Shown: positions 46,447-54,995, counted from the stretch's first letter. The stretch is DNA of 64,000 nucleotides from Saccharibacillus sp. JS10 (GCF_024436065.1 NZ_JANFNS010000003.1:248001-312000), one strand, 5' to 3'. Made by a program: numbers and translations. The notes: a model not told the origin generated them from the sequence alone.

Positions 46447-46910
46447 TCAATTAAAAACATGGTATTCTTTCGCAACTATCCAACCGTCCAGACCATAAGA
46501 AGCTAAAATCTCGTAATAGTTATACTTTTTATCAATCAGATGTTCACGAAAATCTTCCAAATTCTCATAATCCATAGGCCATGAATACTTTTTTGTTCTT
46601 CTAAAAGCACTTTGTTCTGTTCCAAAAAGAGGTCAACTGGCGATGTGGTAATACTAAGAATAATGCTGCCAGAGAGCGCTGTTTCGAATCTATGAGCCAG
46701 AACGTCAACGAATTGGATAGTAGTGATTACCGAACCTCGGCTATGGTCTAAAGTTCTCAACCGAAGCGTTGCTGCTCGTAGGATCCACTTCGTAAGAAAT
46801 GATTTCATTGTCGTGAACATCAAGCATTTTTGCTGATCTCTTTAAATTCGGATTCACTTTAAAAATTCTTTGGAAATAGCAGCATATCTTTTAAAGTTTT
46901 CTTTAGTCAT
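46447..46910 (-). pseudogene. Broken immunity-like gene
   Basis: ATG at 46910 begins MTKENFKRYAAISKEFLK, then a stop. In the next frame the sense continues VNPNLKRSAKMLDVHDNEII, SYEVDPTSSNASVENFRP, then another stop. Later a further frame reads MDYENLEDFREHLIDKKYNY, YEILASYGLDGWIVAKEYHV before a stop at 46447. Coherent protein sequence spread over frames shows a gene of about 150 codons broken by at least two frameshifts. The open frame 46536-46823 across it is an artefact of these shifts. Probably an old immunity gene without its toxin. Confidence 0.72.
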
Positions 46911-46981
46911 GCTCACATTTATTTCTCTACACGGTGCAATTCTATATGTTTTTGCAGAGGATTTTTAACTCTTAGAATGGA

Positions 46982-47317
46982 TCATTTGATACATTCCTCG
47001 TACACATAATCTATAATCGTTCCTCTTCCAACAACCTTAGAAGGCGTTTGAATAAAAAAAGAATTTCCTATCTGAATAAGATAGCTAATGTTTGTATATG
47101 CTTCTTCTTCCGTAAATAATTTAATAAAAGCGTTATAGCTCTTGCCTCTATAAATGACCTTTTCCGTTTCCGCTGCCAAAATATCTCCCGAGAATAACTG
47201 ATCGTTCCCTAAATTGAATGACGCTCTGAGGATATGTCTGGTTTCTAAATCTTTTTTTAAAGCATTAGGGTTCTCAGATAACGTGTCAAAGTATATCTCT
47301 GCCTCAATCAAAAGCAT
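46982..47317 (-). CDS. Unknown small protein, possible immunity protein
   Basis: 111 residues. Beta-rich second half (KVIYRGKSYNAFIKLFTEEE, TNISYLIQIGNSFFIQTPSK) ending YVYEECIK. No signal or membrane segment and no recognised family. ATG at 47317 has AGAGGTG upstream. It lies 21 bases after the broken gene 47338-47857 and may have been its partner or the next cassette's immunity gene. Confidence 0.6.
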   Translation of the reverse strand: MLLIEAEIYFDTLSENPNALKKDLETRHILRASFNLGNDQLFSGDILAAETEKVIYRGKSYNAFIKLFTEEEAYTNISYLIQIGNSFFIQTPSKVVGRGTIIDYVYEECIK

Positions 47318-47337
47318 CTCACACCTCTTTCAGCACT

Positions 47338-47857
47338 TTAGCGAGTGGTGGACTTCGGGTTCAACCTCAAATATCCAAATGGATTGAAAAACAGATCATC
47401 CTCGGCATATGTTTCACAGACCTCATGCGAAATTTGAAAGACCGGCTTATCCGGTGCTGTTCGGTAAATCCCATCCAATCTTGTGCCTTATGCGTAATTC
47501 AAGACGATTCGACTTTGACTGCTATTCCGCTAGCCCGAAGCAATACGCCTACTGCTCTATTGAATGTCTGTACTTGATTGAATTGTCCTACTGGGGCGAG
47601 CAAATATACCGTTGTTTGATGAGATTCAATGACTTCTAACTCTTCGAGTGTAAAAGAACCCGCATATTGGAATGCTGCCGCAAGTTCAGAATCATGCTCA
47701 TAAATCTCTACCATATGACTTTGCCCGCTCTCGGTATCAAGAAGCAGCTTCCCCATAAGTTTGTAACGTTCATCTCTAAAGCAATCCGTTCACCGAGTTC
47801 TTGTAGATCCCTCCAGGAACCCGGGACTCCGACTACCGCTTCTATAGATATATCCAT
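47338..47857 (-). pseudogene. Broken gene, probably an immunity protein
   Basis: ATG at 47857 (GAAGAGA upstream) starts MDISIEAVVGVPGSWRDLQE, LGERIALE. The sense then shifts frame to YKLMGKLLLDTESGQSHMVE, IYEHDSELAAAFQYAGSF and runs to a stop at 47499 (AVKVESS). Beyond the stop a third frame continues LDGIYRTAPDKPVFQISHEV, CETYAEDDLFFNPFGYL to 47338. At least two lesions split one gene of about 170 codons. The start at 47756 of the open part is internal. Family not recognised. Confidence 0.7.
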
Positions 47858-47890
47858 CTGAATCTCTTCCCATATTTCATCAAGTATATT

Positions 47891-48232
47891 TTATAAAGCT
47901 TTTTTAAAATTCAATTTTAAATAAAAGCCGTTTTCGACATCGATTGCAGAAATTACGTTATATTCTATTGAATTTTCAGACTTATTGTTTGTATAAAACG
48001 TCATACCTTGGTATTCCAAGTATTTTAAAATATCATGAAACATAACGTTTACGTCCATAGCGGTATACTTTTTTACTTCTATGTCAATAAAGTACTTAGA
48101 ATTTTCGGTATAGATAACAAAGCTCTTCAAATTATCGATCTCTCCGAGAAAATCTTTCATTTCAATATCTAAACCAGAATCTAATTTATAATTTATCTTT
48201 TGCGAAAATAGTTCAAACCATTCATTACTCAT
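47891..48232 (-). CDS. Unknown small protein, possible immunity protein
   Basis: 113 residues, AT-rich codons. Beta-strand-like segments (SFVIYTENSKYFIDIEVKKY, YQGMTFYTNNKSENSIEYNV) and ends LKLNFKKAL. No recognised family. ATG at 48232 has GAAGGGAAG upstream. It sits between the broken gene 47338-47857 and the duplicated immunity gene at 48443. Confidence 0.6.
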   Translation of the reverse strand: MSNEWFELFSQKINYKLDSGLDIEMKDFLGEIDNLKSFVIYTENSKYFIDIEVKKYTAMDVNVMFHDILKYLEYQGMTFYTNNKSENSIEYNVISAIDVENGFYLKLNFKKAL

Positions 48233-48355
48233 TCTATCTTCCCTTCTTTTTTGAAAATATGATTTATCTGATTTCTACTTTTTAATTGTATTCCCTGATT
48301 TTCTTATCTCTTTCTTATAAGATAAATGTGCCGTATTCGAATCTTGCTATTAAAA

Positions 48356-48392
48356 AGAAAAAAACCTCGAAGGGCACTATGCCATTCAAGGT
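48356..48392 (-). terminator. Terminator behind immunity family A copy 1
   Basis: CCTTGAA/TTCGAGG arms followed by seven T on the minus strand. The hairpin and about 100 surrounding bases (48320-48440) are repeated at 57970-58090 behind family A copy 3. Confidence 0.8.
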
Positions 48393-48442
48393 ACAGATTA
48401 AGTTGAATTTCTAATCCGATAATTAACTCATACTCAAAAAAT

Positions 48443-49051
48443 TTAGGATTCTTTGGAAAACACAAAAATATTCTCTATCTTATTGCAAACCTTAAAAAAG
48501 AATTTAAGATCGGACCTCTCGCCGTCCGGCATCGTAGACATAAGTTCAACAATTTCTTCTTCGTTCATAAAACGTATAAGTAAATGGTAAAGATAAAATG
48601 TAATCGTCTTAGGAATTGTTCTTTCATCTTTGTATTGTAAAGAAATAAAATCTAGAAAACTCAATAGCTTTTTCGCTTGTTTAGGATTTTTATAGATTGA
48701 TTCAAAATTTGTATTTATAAAATTGTTGATTTTTTTCACTTCGTCTTCTGGATCTTTAGTAGATTCAAATGAACTTAGCAATACCCGTTGAAATAGCTTC
48801 AATTGATGTTGCACTCGATTAAGCTTTTCATCTGAAGGAACATCAGCTTGAACATTTTGAAAATTAATAAGGGTTGAACAACAAAGGTACGATATTTTTT
48901 TAGCCACTCGATCGTGAGGAACAACCAACTCTTGAAGTAAAGACGTTATCTGATTCAAATCTTTTGAAGATACAGGTTCGTTGAATCGCAACGCTACGTT
49001 GATTTCAACTAAGGTATTTTCCAAAAGTTCTACCTGCTGCTGGGTACCCAC
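48443..49051 (-). CDS. Immunity family A, copy 1 (no toxin left except a tail)
   Basis: 202 residues, helical, acidic. Closely related to 58105-58698 (VELLENTLVEINVALRFNEP vs IKLLEKTLVEIDIALRFSEP; LNQ, LLQE, KQAKKLLSFLDFISLQYKDE vs DQAKELLNFLDSIAFQYQDE) and to 49659-50093. Starts with GTG at 49051 where copy 3 has ATG. The start lies inside the remnant of an ART-toxin C-terminus (49030-49150), the same overlap as at 58677-58698, so the pairing of this immunity family with that toxin is conserved. No recognised Pfam family; function by association. Confidence 0.78.
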   Translation of the reverse strand: MGTQQQVELLENTLVEINVALRFNEPVSSKDLNQITSLLQELVVPHDRVAKKISYLCCSTLINFQNVQADVPSDEKLNRVQHQLKLFQRVLLSSFESTKDPEDEVKKINNFINTNFESIYKNPKQAKKLLSFLDFISLQYKDERTIPKTITFYLYHLLIRFMNEEEIVELMSTMPDGERSDLKFFFKVCNKIENIFVFSKES

Positions 49052-49150
49052 CCCACTATCACCTCCCTATTGACGCACTTCATTACACTAATTTCAGCAT
49101 CTTTCTTTGTATAACCTAACGCTAAATTATAGTATGGATGAGACGAATTT
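49030..49150 (-). pseudogene. C-terminal remnant of an ADP-ribosyltransferase-like toxin tip
   Basis: In frame with the stop at 49030-49032 the sequence reads YNLALGYTKKDAEISVMKCV then NREVIVGWVPS. This matches the end of the toxin at 58677-60224 (ALAFAKKDAEISVLKYINRE, AIVGWVPSKR). Only about 40 codons remain; the rest of the toxin is replaced by the unrelated gene 49150-49545. Confidence 0.8.
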
Positions 49151-49545
49151 CAATTTTTATCATTCTCATTTTCACTTTCAAGTAATTTAATTACTATCTT
49201 GCAAAGCGCGTTGATCGGATCCGCACCTTTAGCTTTAACGACTCCTTCCTTCTCATCAAATATTTCGATAAGATAACCCAGACTTTTATGATTATAAGAT
49301 AAGGAAAACTGATAGTTACGGTTCTCTAGCCAATACATTAGATCATAAATATTAGGACGCCATTCGCCTTCTGTATAAATATTACCTTCTGCCAAAATGT
49401 TTCCTTCTGGTACAATCCTACCACCTAAGCACCACTCCTGGCCTTGATAAGAATACATATCAAAAGGAGCAACTTCATCCACATAAAAACTTCTTTTGAA
49501 CTCTAAATTCTTTAATTGTTTAGCTTCCTTTTCATTAACGTACAA
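49150..49545 (-). CDS. Unknown small protein
   Basis: 131 residues. Segments SYQGQEWCLGGRIVPEGNIL and LGYLIEIFDEKEGVVKAKGA suggest a small alpha/beta fold; ends with a Glu/Asn-rich tail. No family recognised. Start is TTG at 49545 with GGAGTGAGG upstream; no better ATG is near. It replaces the body of the deleted ART toxin, so it was brought in by, or left after, a recombination event, and is plausibly the immunity protein of another lost tip. Confidence 0.58.
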   Translation of the reverse strand: MYVNEKEAKQLKNLEFKRSFYVDEVAPFDMYSYQGQEWCLGGRIVPEGNILAEGNIYTEGEWRPNIYDLMYWLENRNYQFSLSYNHKSLGYLIEIFDEKEGVVKAKGADPINALCKIVIKLLESENENDKN

Positions 49546-49658
49546 GTAACCTCACTCCTACAAAATTTTGATTTCTTGTATAAACCTTTTAAGGTTAATT
49601 ACCACTATCTTTAGATAGACCTTTTGCCTAATGATACCCTCTTGAATCACTTAAAAAT

Positions 49659-50093
49659 TCAGGACTTCTTAGAAGAAGCAAAAACACTTCTTAACTTTTC
49701 ACAAATATCAACAAACAGTTGAAAATCTGCTCTTTCACCATCTGTTGGCATAGACATTCCTTCGACAATGTTGTCTTTATTCATAAAATCGATAACTACA
49801 TCGTAAAGATAAAATGTAAGCGTCTTAGGAATGATTGCTTCATCTTGATAGTGCACAGCTATCGAGTCTAGAAAACTCAGCAGCTCTTTCGCTTGTTTTG
49901 GATTTTTATGTACCAATTTAAAACCGATTTCTTTCCATTCGTGTATCACCTGATCATCAGGAACAACCAATTCTTGAAGCAAATGCTCTACCTGATCCAA
50001 GTCTTTTGAAGGTGCAGGTTCGCTAAAAAGCAACGCTACGTTGATTTTCAACAAGGTCTTTTCCAAAAGTTGTACCTGCTGCTTGGTACCCAT
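49659..50093 (-). CDS. Immunity family A, copy 2 (internally deleted)
   Basis: 144 residues. N-terminus VQLLEKTLLKINVALLFSEP and C-terminal half (KQAKELLSFLDSIAVHYQDE, FYLYDVVIDFMNKDNIVEGM) match the other two copies, but about 55 residues of the middle are missing (after VVPDDQV). The deletion keeps the frame. Just upstream, ATVAWVPSS in the overlapping frame is the last trace of an ART toxin C-terminus. It may be non-functional or have changed specificity. Confidence 0.75.
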   Translation of the reverse strand: MGTKQQVQLLEKTLLKINVALLFSEPAPSKDLDQVEHLLQELVVPDDQVIHEWKEIGFKLVHKNPKQAKELLSFLDSIAVHYQDEAIIPKTLTFYLYDVVIDFMNKDNIVEGMSMPTDGERADFQLFVDICEKLRSVFASSKKS

Positions 50094-50121
50094 GCAACTG
50101 TAGCATCCGTATATTTATCAA

Positions 50122-50361
50122 TTACTGCGATGCTGCTATTAATTTTTCACATTTCTCTAAAAGTTCTTCCAATATTAAACGTACCGATCTTTTCTTTTCT
50201 TCTTTCAGCCAATCTATCGTGAAATTTTTGATTTCTTCAGCATTTTCTTGATTTACGATATGAAGTAATTTACCGCTGACCGCGCACCTTGAGGTATACG
50301 TCCTCTCATAACGTCCTTCAAATAATTTATTTAAGTATTGTTTTTCTTCTAATTCATACAT
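50122..50361 (-). CDS. Unknown small protein
   Basis: 79 residues, helical and charged (KNFTIDWLKEEKKRSVRLIL, LEELLEKCEKLIAAS). No recognised family and a poor ribosome binding site. It lies immediately upstream of immunity family A copy 2. It may be a small immunity protein or the C-terminal piece of one. Confidence 0.45.
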   Translation of the reverse strand: MYELEEKQYLNKLFEGRYERTYTSRCAVSGKLLHIVNQENAEEIKNFTIDWLKEEKKRSVRLILEELLEKCEKLIAASQ

Positions 50362-50773
50362 TACACGGTAATATTCGTAACAAACGTAATCTGACTTTTC
50401 ATTCGCTAAACCTTTTCTAAAATAGATATCATTTCATTTTTCTTTATTGCTAAGGCAGCGGCTACATCATAAAAAGAAAGAACAGCATATGCACGTACGA
50501 CTATCGAAAATTGCTTGACTAAAAAATAATATCGAATATGTTACTTTTCTCCTTTGAAGTTTGGATCATTTAGAAATACTTTTTATTAAAGTTAAAAAAG
50601 TTGTATAGGTTTCTCACAATTACTTTGGTGAATATTATATACTTTCGCCTTCTTTTTCAAAAAATCATAAAAAGCTTCTTCTTCAATAATTATCGAAGAA
50701 GAAGCTTTTTATGATTTTCCAAAAAACTTTAAGCAATACAATTCATTTTAAATTAAAATTCTTAGCCTTTATT
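50362..50773 (-). other. AT-rich region with a decayed ORF
   Basis: Minus-strand sequence after an AAAGGAG site (about 50540) reads FLVKQFSIVVRAYAVLSFYD, VAAALAIKKNEMISILEKV to a stop at 50406, with no usable start codon. It looks like the body of a small gene whose start is lost. The rest is AT-rich and holds a terminator at 50660-50718. Confidence 0.4.
50660..50718 (-). terminator. Very long hairpin, terminator of the RelE-like cassette
   Basis: ATCATAAAAAGCTTCTTCTT pairs perfectly with its reverse complement across a 10-base loop (stem above 20 bases). T-rich flanks occur on both strands. Confidence 0.85.
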
Positions 50774-51130
50774 CTACATTTTTCTCTTTTTACTCTTTAA
50801 TCTTAACATGTATTCATCGTAAGCTTCTTGAATTTTCTGTCTACAAATCTCCTCCCATATTCCTTTTAATTCTTTTTCTTCATTTTCATTGGCATCATCT
50901 GGAACCATATCACCACCGAATCCAATAAAAGATCGCGAATCAGATGTTTCACCAAGCTCACCGACATATGCAATCTCGTGATTAGCATAGGTATAACTAA
51001 CATTTGGGCAATTTTCCGATAAACATTGATACCCAGGATCACCTTGCTTATTCGTACATTCTTTATCTGTTTTACCCTCTTGATCAAATTTACTACAGTA
51101 TACTTCTAACATTACGTGTCTAAATATCAT
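50774..51130 (-). CDS. Putative immunity protein of the RelE-like Rhs tip
   Basis: 118 residues, acidic, with five Cys in the first half (VYCSKFD, DKECTNK, YQCLSENCPN), possibly a metal site, and a helical charged end. No recognised family. ATG at 51130 has AAAGGAGA, and the gene starts 18 bases after the toxin stop at 51148. The strict toxin-then-immunity order of all cassettes supports the assignment. Confidence 0.68.
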   Translation of the reverse strand: MIFRHVMLEVYCSKFDQEGKTDKECTNKQGDPGYQCLSENCPNVSYTYANHEIAYVGELGETSDSRSFIGFGGDMVPDDANENEEKELKGIWEEICRQKIQEAYDEYMLRLKSKKRKM

Positions 51131-51147
51131 ATTTTCTCCTTTAAAAT

Positions 51148-52362
51148 TTAATAGCCCTTATGATCGGTAATTTCTAAAACGTTTATGTTCCCTTCAGAGT
51201 CTTTAGTATAAATCAACCTTTTATCACCTCGACCCGGACCTGTGCCTTTAATATCAGCTGCCCATTGTCCAGCACGAGGACCTTTCAGTGAATGCAAGTT
51301 AAGACCTGTTGATTCTCCATTTTTCAGCTTTTCAATAGCAGAATTATATCCTTTCTGACCCTCGGGTGAAAGCTTCTTAGCGGCTCTTGCTGCTGATTTA
51401 GAAATTGAAACCTCACAACTATCATTATGAACCCAAATCCCCAACCCGCTCACAAAATACGTATGGAACCCTTCCACCGTCATGTTGTAAACTGTCGTCT
51501 GACGCTGCTGGACTTCGATGTTTCCGACTTCTAATGTCTTCCCGTCGCTTTGCTCCAACAAATCGCCTGTCTTCAGGTCTTTAACAAATACCCAGCCTTT
51601 GCCTACAACCCAGAACGGATGATTGTACGTCGATTCGATGACCTGACCGCCGACATGAATGCTGTAGATCTCGTCCGTTTCGTGATTGAAGATCGCGGTC
51701 ACTTGTTTGTAAGTGACTTCGTCGGTATTTTCGTCTTTCGATAAGACTTTATCACCGATCTGTACATCTTCGATGTTTTTCTCGCCTTGGTCGGTCTTGA
51801 CTTTCGTCTCTGCCGTAAAGCAGTTGCAGGCTTTATTAACCGCTCTGGTTGCTTTCGCCGCACTCGAAGCTTTGCTTCCTTTCTGGGCGACTTTAACAAA
51901 CAGTTTACCGCCTTGAAGCACTTTACCTACCGGAAGCAGGCTGGCTCCCGCAATGACTTTGTCAATTGTCGAAGACTGAGAACTTGTTAACGTCTTGATA
52001 TCGTCGATCACAAGGAAGTCCGCAGCTTCTTTCGCGCCCGTCTTCACTGCGCTCCACGTATTTTTCAACCATTGAGGTGCGTAACCATTCGGGTCTACGA
52101 ATTTCAGCGGATTATTCTCCACATACGTATACGGATTCAGACTGCTCGGACGATTCACATATCCTTCGAACGTATCCTCCTGAATAAACCGTCCGATACT
52201 CGGATCGTACCAACGACTTCTCAGGTATTGCAGACCGGTATCTCCATCCCAATACTCGCTGGAGTAGCCGAATACATTCTCGACTTGGACATCCGATGTC
52301 AGTGGATTGCCCCAGATATCGTACGTATAGCGGTTGAGTACGGTACCGTCAGCTTTCACCAA
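51148..52362 (-). CDS. Orphan Rhs tip with Hint domain and RelE/ParE-like toxin
   Basis: 404 residues in the open part. Rhs core end: NRYTYDIWGNPLTSDVQVEN, LQYLRSRWYDPSIGRFIQED, PYTYVENNPLKFVDPNGYA. Then a pretoxin/Hint protease-like domain from CNCFTAETKVKTDQGEKNIE to GFHTYFVSGLGIWVHN, which should release the tip by self-cleavage. The last 90 residues end LHSLKGPRAGQWAADIKG, GDKRLIYTKDSEGNINVLEI, TDHKGY, the pattern of RelE/ParE mRNA-interferase or gyrase toxins. It has no real start; a TAA at 52435-52437 (CAA in other copies) separates it from the remaining 5' core. It is an orphan cassette, silent unless recombined onto a complete Rhs gene. Confidence 0.85.
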   Translation of the reverse strand: MVKADGTVLNRYTYDIWGNPLTSDVQVENVFGYSSEYWDGDTGLQYLRSRWYDPSIGRFIQEDTFEGYVNRPSSLNPYTYVENNPLKFVDPNGYAPQWLKNTWSAVKTGAKEAADFLVIDDIKTLTSSQSSTIDKVIAGASLLPVGKVLQGGKLFVKVAQKGSKASSAAKATRAVNKACNCFTAETKVKTDQGEKNIEDVQIGDKVLSKDENTDEVTYKQVTAIFNHETDEIYSIHVGGQVIESTYNHPFWVVGKGWVFVKDLKTGDLLEQSDGKTLEVGNIEVQQRQTTVYNMTVEGFHTYFVSGLGIWVHNDSCEVSISKSAARAAKKLSPEGQKGYNSAIEKLKNGESTGLNLHSLKGPRAGQWAADIKGTGPGRGDKRLIYTKDSEGNINVLEITDHKGY

Positions 52363-52540
52363 TCCCGTAACGTCACCGTGACCGTTGTGCTGATAATATG
52401 CTTTTTCGTGATTCGCGTCTTCGCGGTAAATCAGTTAGGCGCCACGTACATAACGAGCTTTGAAGGTTACAGTTCCGTCTGCCGCTACCGTACCTTCGGT
52501 TATAATACCTGCAGCTTCATGATGATAATGAGTCTTCGTC
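52363..52540 (-). pseudogene. Degenerate 5' end of the RelE-like Rhs cassette
   Basis: The frame continues upstream as VTFKARYVRGA, a TAA, LIYREDANHEKAYYQHNGHG. Before that, HHEAAGIITEGTVAADGTV is a diverged form of YYDGANIIAEGTVAADG. Homology to the Rhs core ends here, at the same point as in two other cassettes (about 54960 and 55667). Confidence 0.78.
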
Positions 52541-52642
52541 GTTTATCTAGGTTTCATTAAGCTTTGCTTGATATAAACATATGACTTCATGCTTTTACTT
52601 ACAATGATAAAAAGACGATCCATTACATATGCAAAATTAAAC

Positions 52643-52676
52643 AAAGACAATGAAGGCTAATGCCTTCATTGTCTTT
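52643..52676 (-). terminator. Terminator behind immunity family B copy 1
   Basis: AAAGACAATGAAGGC/GCCTTCATTGTCTTT around TAAT. The same hairpin recurs behind copies 2 and 3 (54996-55026, 55693-55727). Confidence 0.88.
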
Positions 52677-52683
52677 TCTTCAT

Positions 52684-52998
52684 TCAGTCCAACTCAAAAG
52701 GAGTGATAAACAAGAAGCTTCCTTCTAACTCTTTACATTTCTTAGCTAACTCTTTAATTTTTTTTAAATGCTCTAAAGATCGAATATCTTGCACTTGATC
52801 AATTAAAAAATCCAGTTCTCTCATCAAATAAGGCATCCATTCACTTATGACTGGCAAGTATTCAGTAGTAGATAACCCACTGAGCAAAGGGAATTTTTCA
52901 CTGTCCACCTCCTGGATCAAATACTCTTCATCTCCTTCAATGGAAGACAATTCTTCAATCACTTCATAGTTTTCTGCTTGCAAAAGAATGGTGAACAT
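52684..52998 (-). CDS. Immunity family B, copy 1
   Basis: 104 residues, acidic, helical second half. Nearly the same as 55735-56049 (VIEELSSIEGDEEYLIQEVD vs VIEELPSVEGDEDYLMQDMD; IKELAKKCKELEGSFLFITP shared) and related to 55036-55356. ATG at 52998 has AGGAGAA. It follows the Ntox21-like cassette's own immunity gene and has no toxin of its own here, so it is a spare immunity gene. Family not recognised. Confidence 0.75.
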   Translation of the reverse strand: MFTILLQAENYEVIEELSSIEGDEEYLIQEVDSEKFPLLSGLSTTEYLPVISEWMPYLMRELDFLIDQVQDIRSLEHLKKIKELAKKCKELEGSFLFITPFELD

Positions 52999-53040
52999 TT
53001 TATTCTCCTCCTAAAACCAAGAGAAAACGTTAAAATTTTA

Positions 53041-53568
53041 TTAATCAAGGTAAGGAGAAATATAAGGCTCGATATAGATATCAACATCATCACTTGTACA
53101 AATGTCCGAACTATATTCTTTATAAGTACCAATATACATGTAGTAATCGTAGCCAAAGTGAACAAAAAATTGGTTTTGGAATTCTAGTTTACACCATAAA
53201 TTTTGTCTCAATATTAAGGGTACTATCGATTTAATTTCATCAAGATAAAAAAGATCTCCTTCCCTTATTTTCGAAAAATTTTTTTTCATTATTTTCGAGT
53301 AATAACGTTTTAGTTTTCCCTTCTTAAGCATTCTGGTCCACTTGTTCAATGAAGCTACTTTTAAATAAGGAATTTCTCCATCCTTCATGAAATTCTCGAT
53401 CGCATTTACATACGCTTTTTCTACCTTTAAATACTCTTCAATCTTAAAAAAATCCTCCCCATATTTTGTGCCTATATCGTTTACTGATGTCCATTCCTCT
53501 TGTTTGTAATGACCTACTTTATTTCTGTTTGCAGGATCATATTTAGTAACCCGATAACTAAATTCCAT
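53041..53568 (-). CDS. Putative immunity protein of the Ntox21-like tip
   Basis: 175 residues from ATG 53568, which has AGGAGGAG 4-5 bases upstream; the frame opens at 53592 inside the toxin's end but that start is poorer. Starts MEFSYRVTKYDPANRNKVG, HYKQEEWTSVNDIG, a motif I have seen with immunity proteins of Rhs/WapA systems; ends with beta segments around FFVHFGYDYYMYIGTYKEY. The gene begins 9 bases after the toxin stop. Cognate pairing is inferred from position. Confidence 0.75.
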   Translation of the reverse strand: MEFSYRVTKYDPANRNKVGHYKQEEWTSVNDIGTKYGEDFFKIEEYLKVEKAYVNAIENFMKDGEIPYLKVASLNKWTRMLKKGKLKRYYSKIMKKNFSKIREGDLFYLDEIKSIVPLILRQNLWCKLEFQNQFFVHFGYDYYMYIGTYKEYSSDICTSDDVDIYIEPYISPYLD

Positions 53569-53576
53569 TTCTCCTC

Positions 53577-54797
53577 CTATTTCGCAATCCAATTTAAATG
53601 AGCATCATAAGTACCTAATCGAGTCTTATCATTGTTCAAATATTCTATTTTTTTCGCTCTCTTCCATGTTCCCCCTACGTGAGAATCTAAATCTTGTGTT
53701 ATGAAGTCTCGGTTACCTTTTTTGAACAACAACCCTTTTGAATTATTACCTTTAACTTCTTTATATCCGAGATAATTTGCAAGGTCCCTAACTTGCGAAT
53801 TTGTTAGTTTTTCAGTAGGACCTCTTTGCTTTTGGGTTTTCAAAACACCACATTCATCGTTATGAACCCAAATCCCCAACCCGCTCACAAAATACGTATG
53901 GAACCCTTCCACCGTCATGTTGTAAACTGTCGTCTGACGCTGTTGGACTTCGATGTTTCCGACTTCTAATGTCTTGCCATCGCTTTGCTCCAACAAATCG
54001 CCTGTCTTCAGGTCTTTAACAAATACCCAACCTTTGCCTACAACCCAGAATGGATGATTGTACGTCGATTCGATGATTTGATCGCCGACATGAATGCTGT
54101 AGATCTCGTTCGTTTCGTGATTGAAGATCGCGGTCACTTGTTTGTAAGTGACTTCGTCGGTATTTTCGTCTTTCGATAAGACTTTATCACCGATCTGTAC
54201 ATCTTCGATGTTTTTCTCGCCTTGATCGGTCTTGACCTTCGTCTCTGCCGTAAAGCAGTTGCAGGCTTTATTAACCGCTTTGGTTGCTTTCGCCGCACTC
54301 GAAGCTTTGCTTCCTTTCTGCGCGACTTCAACAAACAATTTACCGCCTTTAAGCACTTTACCTACCGGAAGCAGGCTGGCTCCCGCAATGACTTTGTCAA
54401 TTGTCGAAGACTGAGAACTTGTTAACGTTTTGATATCGTCAATCACAAGGAAGTCCGCAGCTTCTTTCGCGCCCGTCTTCACTGCGCTCCACGTATTTTT
54501 CAACCATTGAGGTGCGTAACCATCCGGGTCTACGAATTTCAGCGGATTATTCTCCACATACGTATACGGATTCAGACTGCTCGGACGATTCACATAGCCT
54601 TCGAACGTATCTTCCTGAATAAACCGTCCGATACTCGGATCGTACCAACGACTTCTCAGATATTGCAGACCGGTATCTTCATCCCAATATTCGCCGGAGT
54701 AGCCGAATACATTCTCGACTTGGACATCCGATGTCAGTGGATTACCCCAGATATCGTAGGTATAGCGGTTGAGTACGGTACCGTCAGCTTTCACCAA
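53577..54797 (-). CDS. Orphan Rhs tip with Hint domain and Ntox21-like toxin
   Basis: 406 residues in the open part. The Rhs core end and Hint domain are almost identical to those of 51148-52362 (same CNCFTAETKVKTDQGEKNIE and GFHTYFVSGLGIWVHN), but the last 90 residues differ completely: LTNSQVRDLANYLGYKEVKG, KKGNRDFITQDLDSHVGGTW, KRAKKI, RLGTYDAHLNWIAK. The D-x-D-x-H-x-GG-x-WK and RxGTYD pattern is that of the Ntox21-type C-terminal toxin, a predicted RNase. No proper start; core homology runs to about 54960. It is the second orphan cassette from the left. Confidence 0.87.
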   Translation of the reverse strand: MVKADGTVLNRYTYDIWGNPLTSDVQVENVFGYSGEYWDEDTGLQYLRSRWYDPSIGRFIQEDTFEGYVNRPSSLNPYTYVENNPLKFVDPDGYAPQWLKNTWSAVKTGAKEAADFLVIDDIKTLTSSQSSTIDKVIAGASLLPVGKVLKGGKLFVEVAQKGSKASSAAKATKAVNKACNCFTAETKVKTDQGEKNIEDVQIGDKVLSKDENTDEVTYKQVTAIFNHETNEIYSIHVGDQIIESTYNHPFWVVGKGWVFVKDLKTGDLLEQSDGKTLEVGNIEVQQRQTTVYNMTVEGFHTYFVSGLGIWVHNDECGVLKTQKQRGPTEKLTNSQVRDLANYLGYKEVKGNNSKGLLFKKGNRDFITQDLDSHVGGTWKRAKKIEYLNNDKTRLGTYDAHLNWIAK

Positions 54798-54995
54798 TCC
54801 CGTAACGTCACCGTGACCGTTGTGCTGATAATATGCTTTTTCGTGATTTGCATCTTCGCGGTAAATCAGTTGGGCGCCGCGTACATAACGAGCTTTGAAG
54901 GTTACAGTTCCGTCTGGCGCTACTATATCTTCGGTTATAATGCTTGCAGATTCATTATGCTAAAAAGACGATCCAATACATCTATAAAATTAAAC

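Noticed and set aside
51420-54270. Hint domains considered as inteins
   Set aside because: There is no C-terminal extein with homology to a host protein; each Hint is followed by a different toxin tip and preceded by Rhs core, so pretoxin processing fits better.
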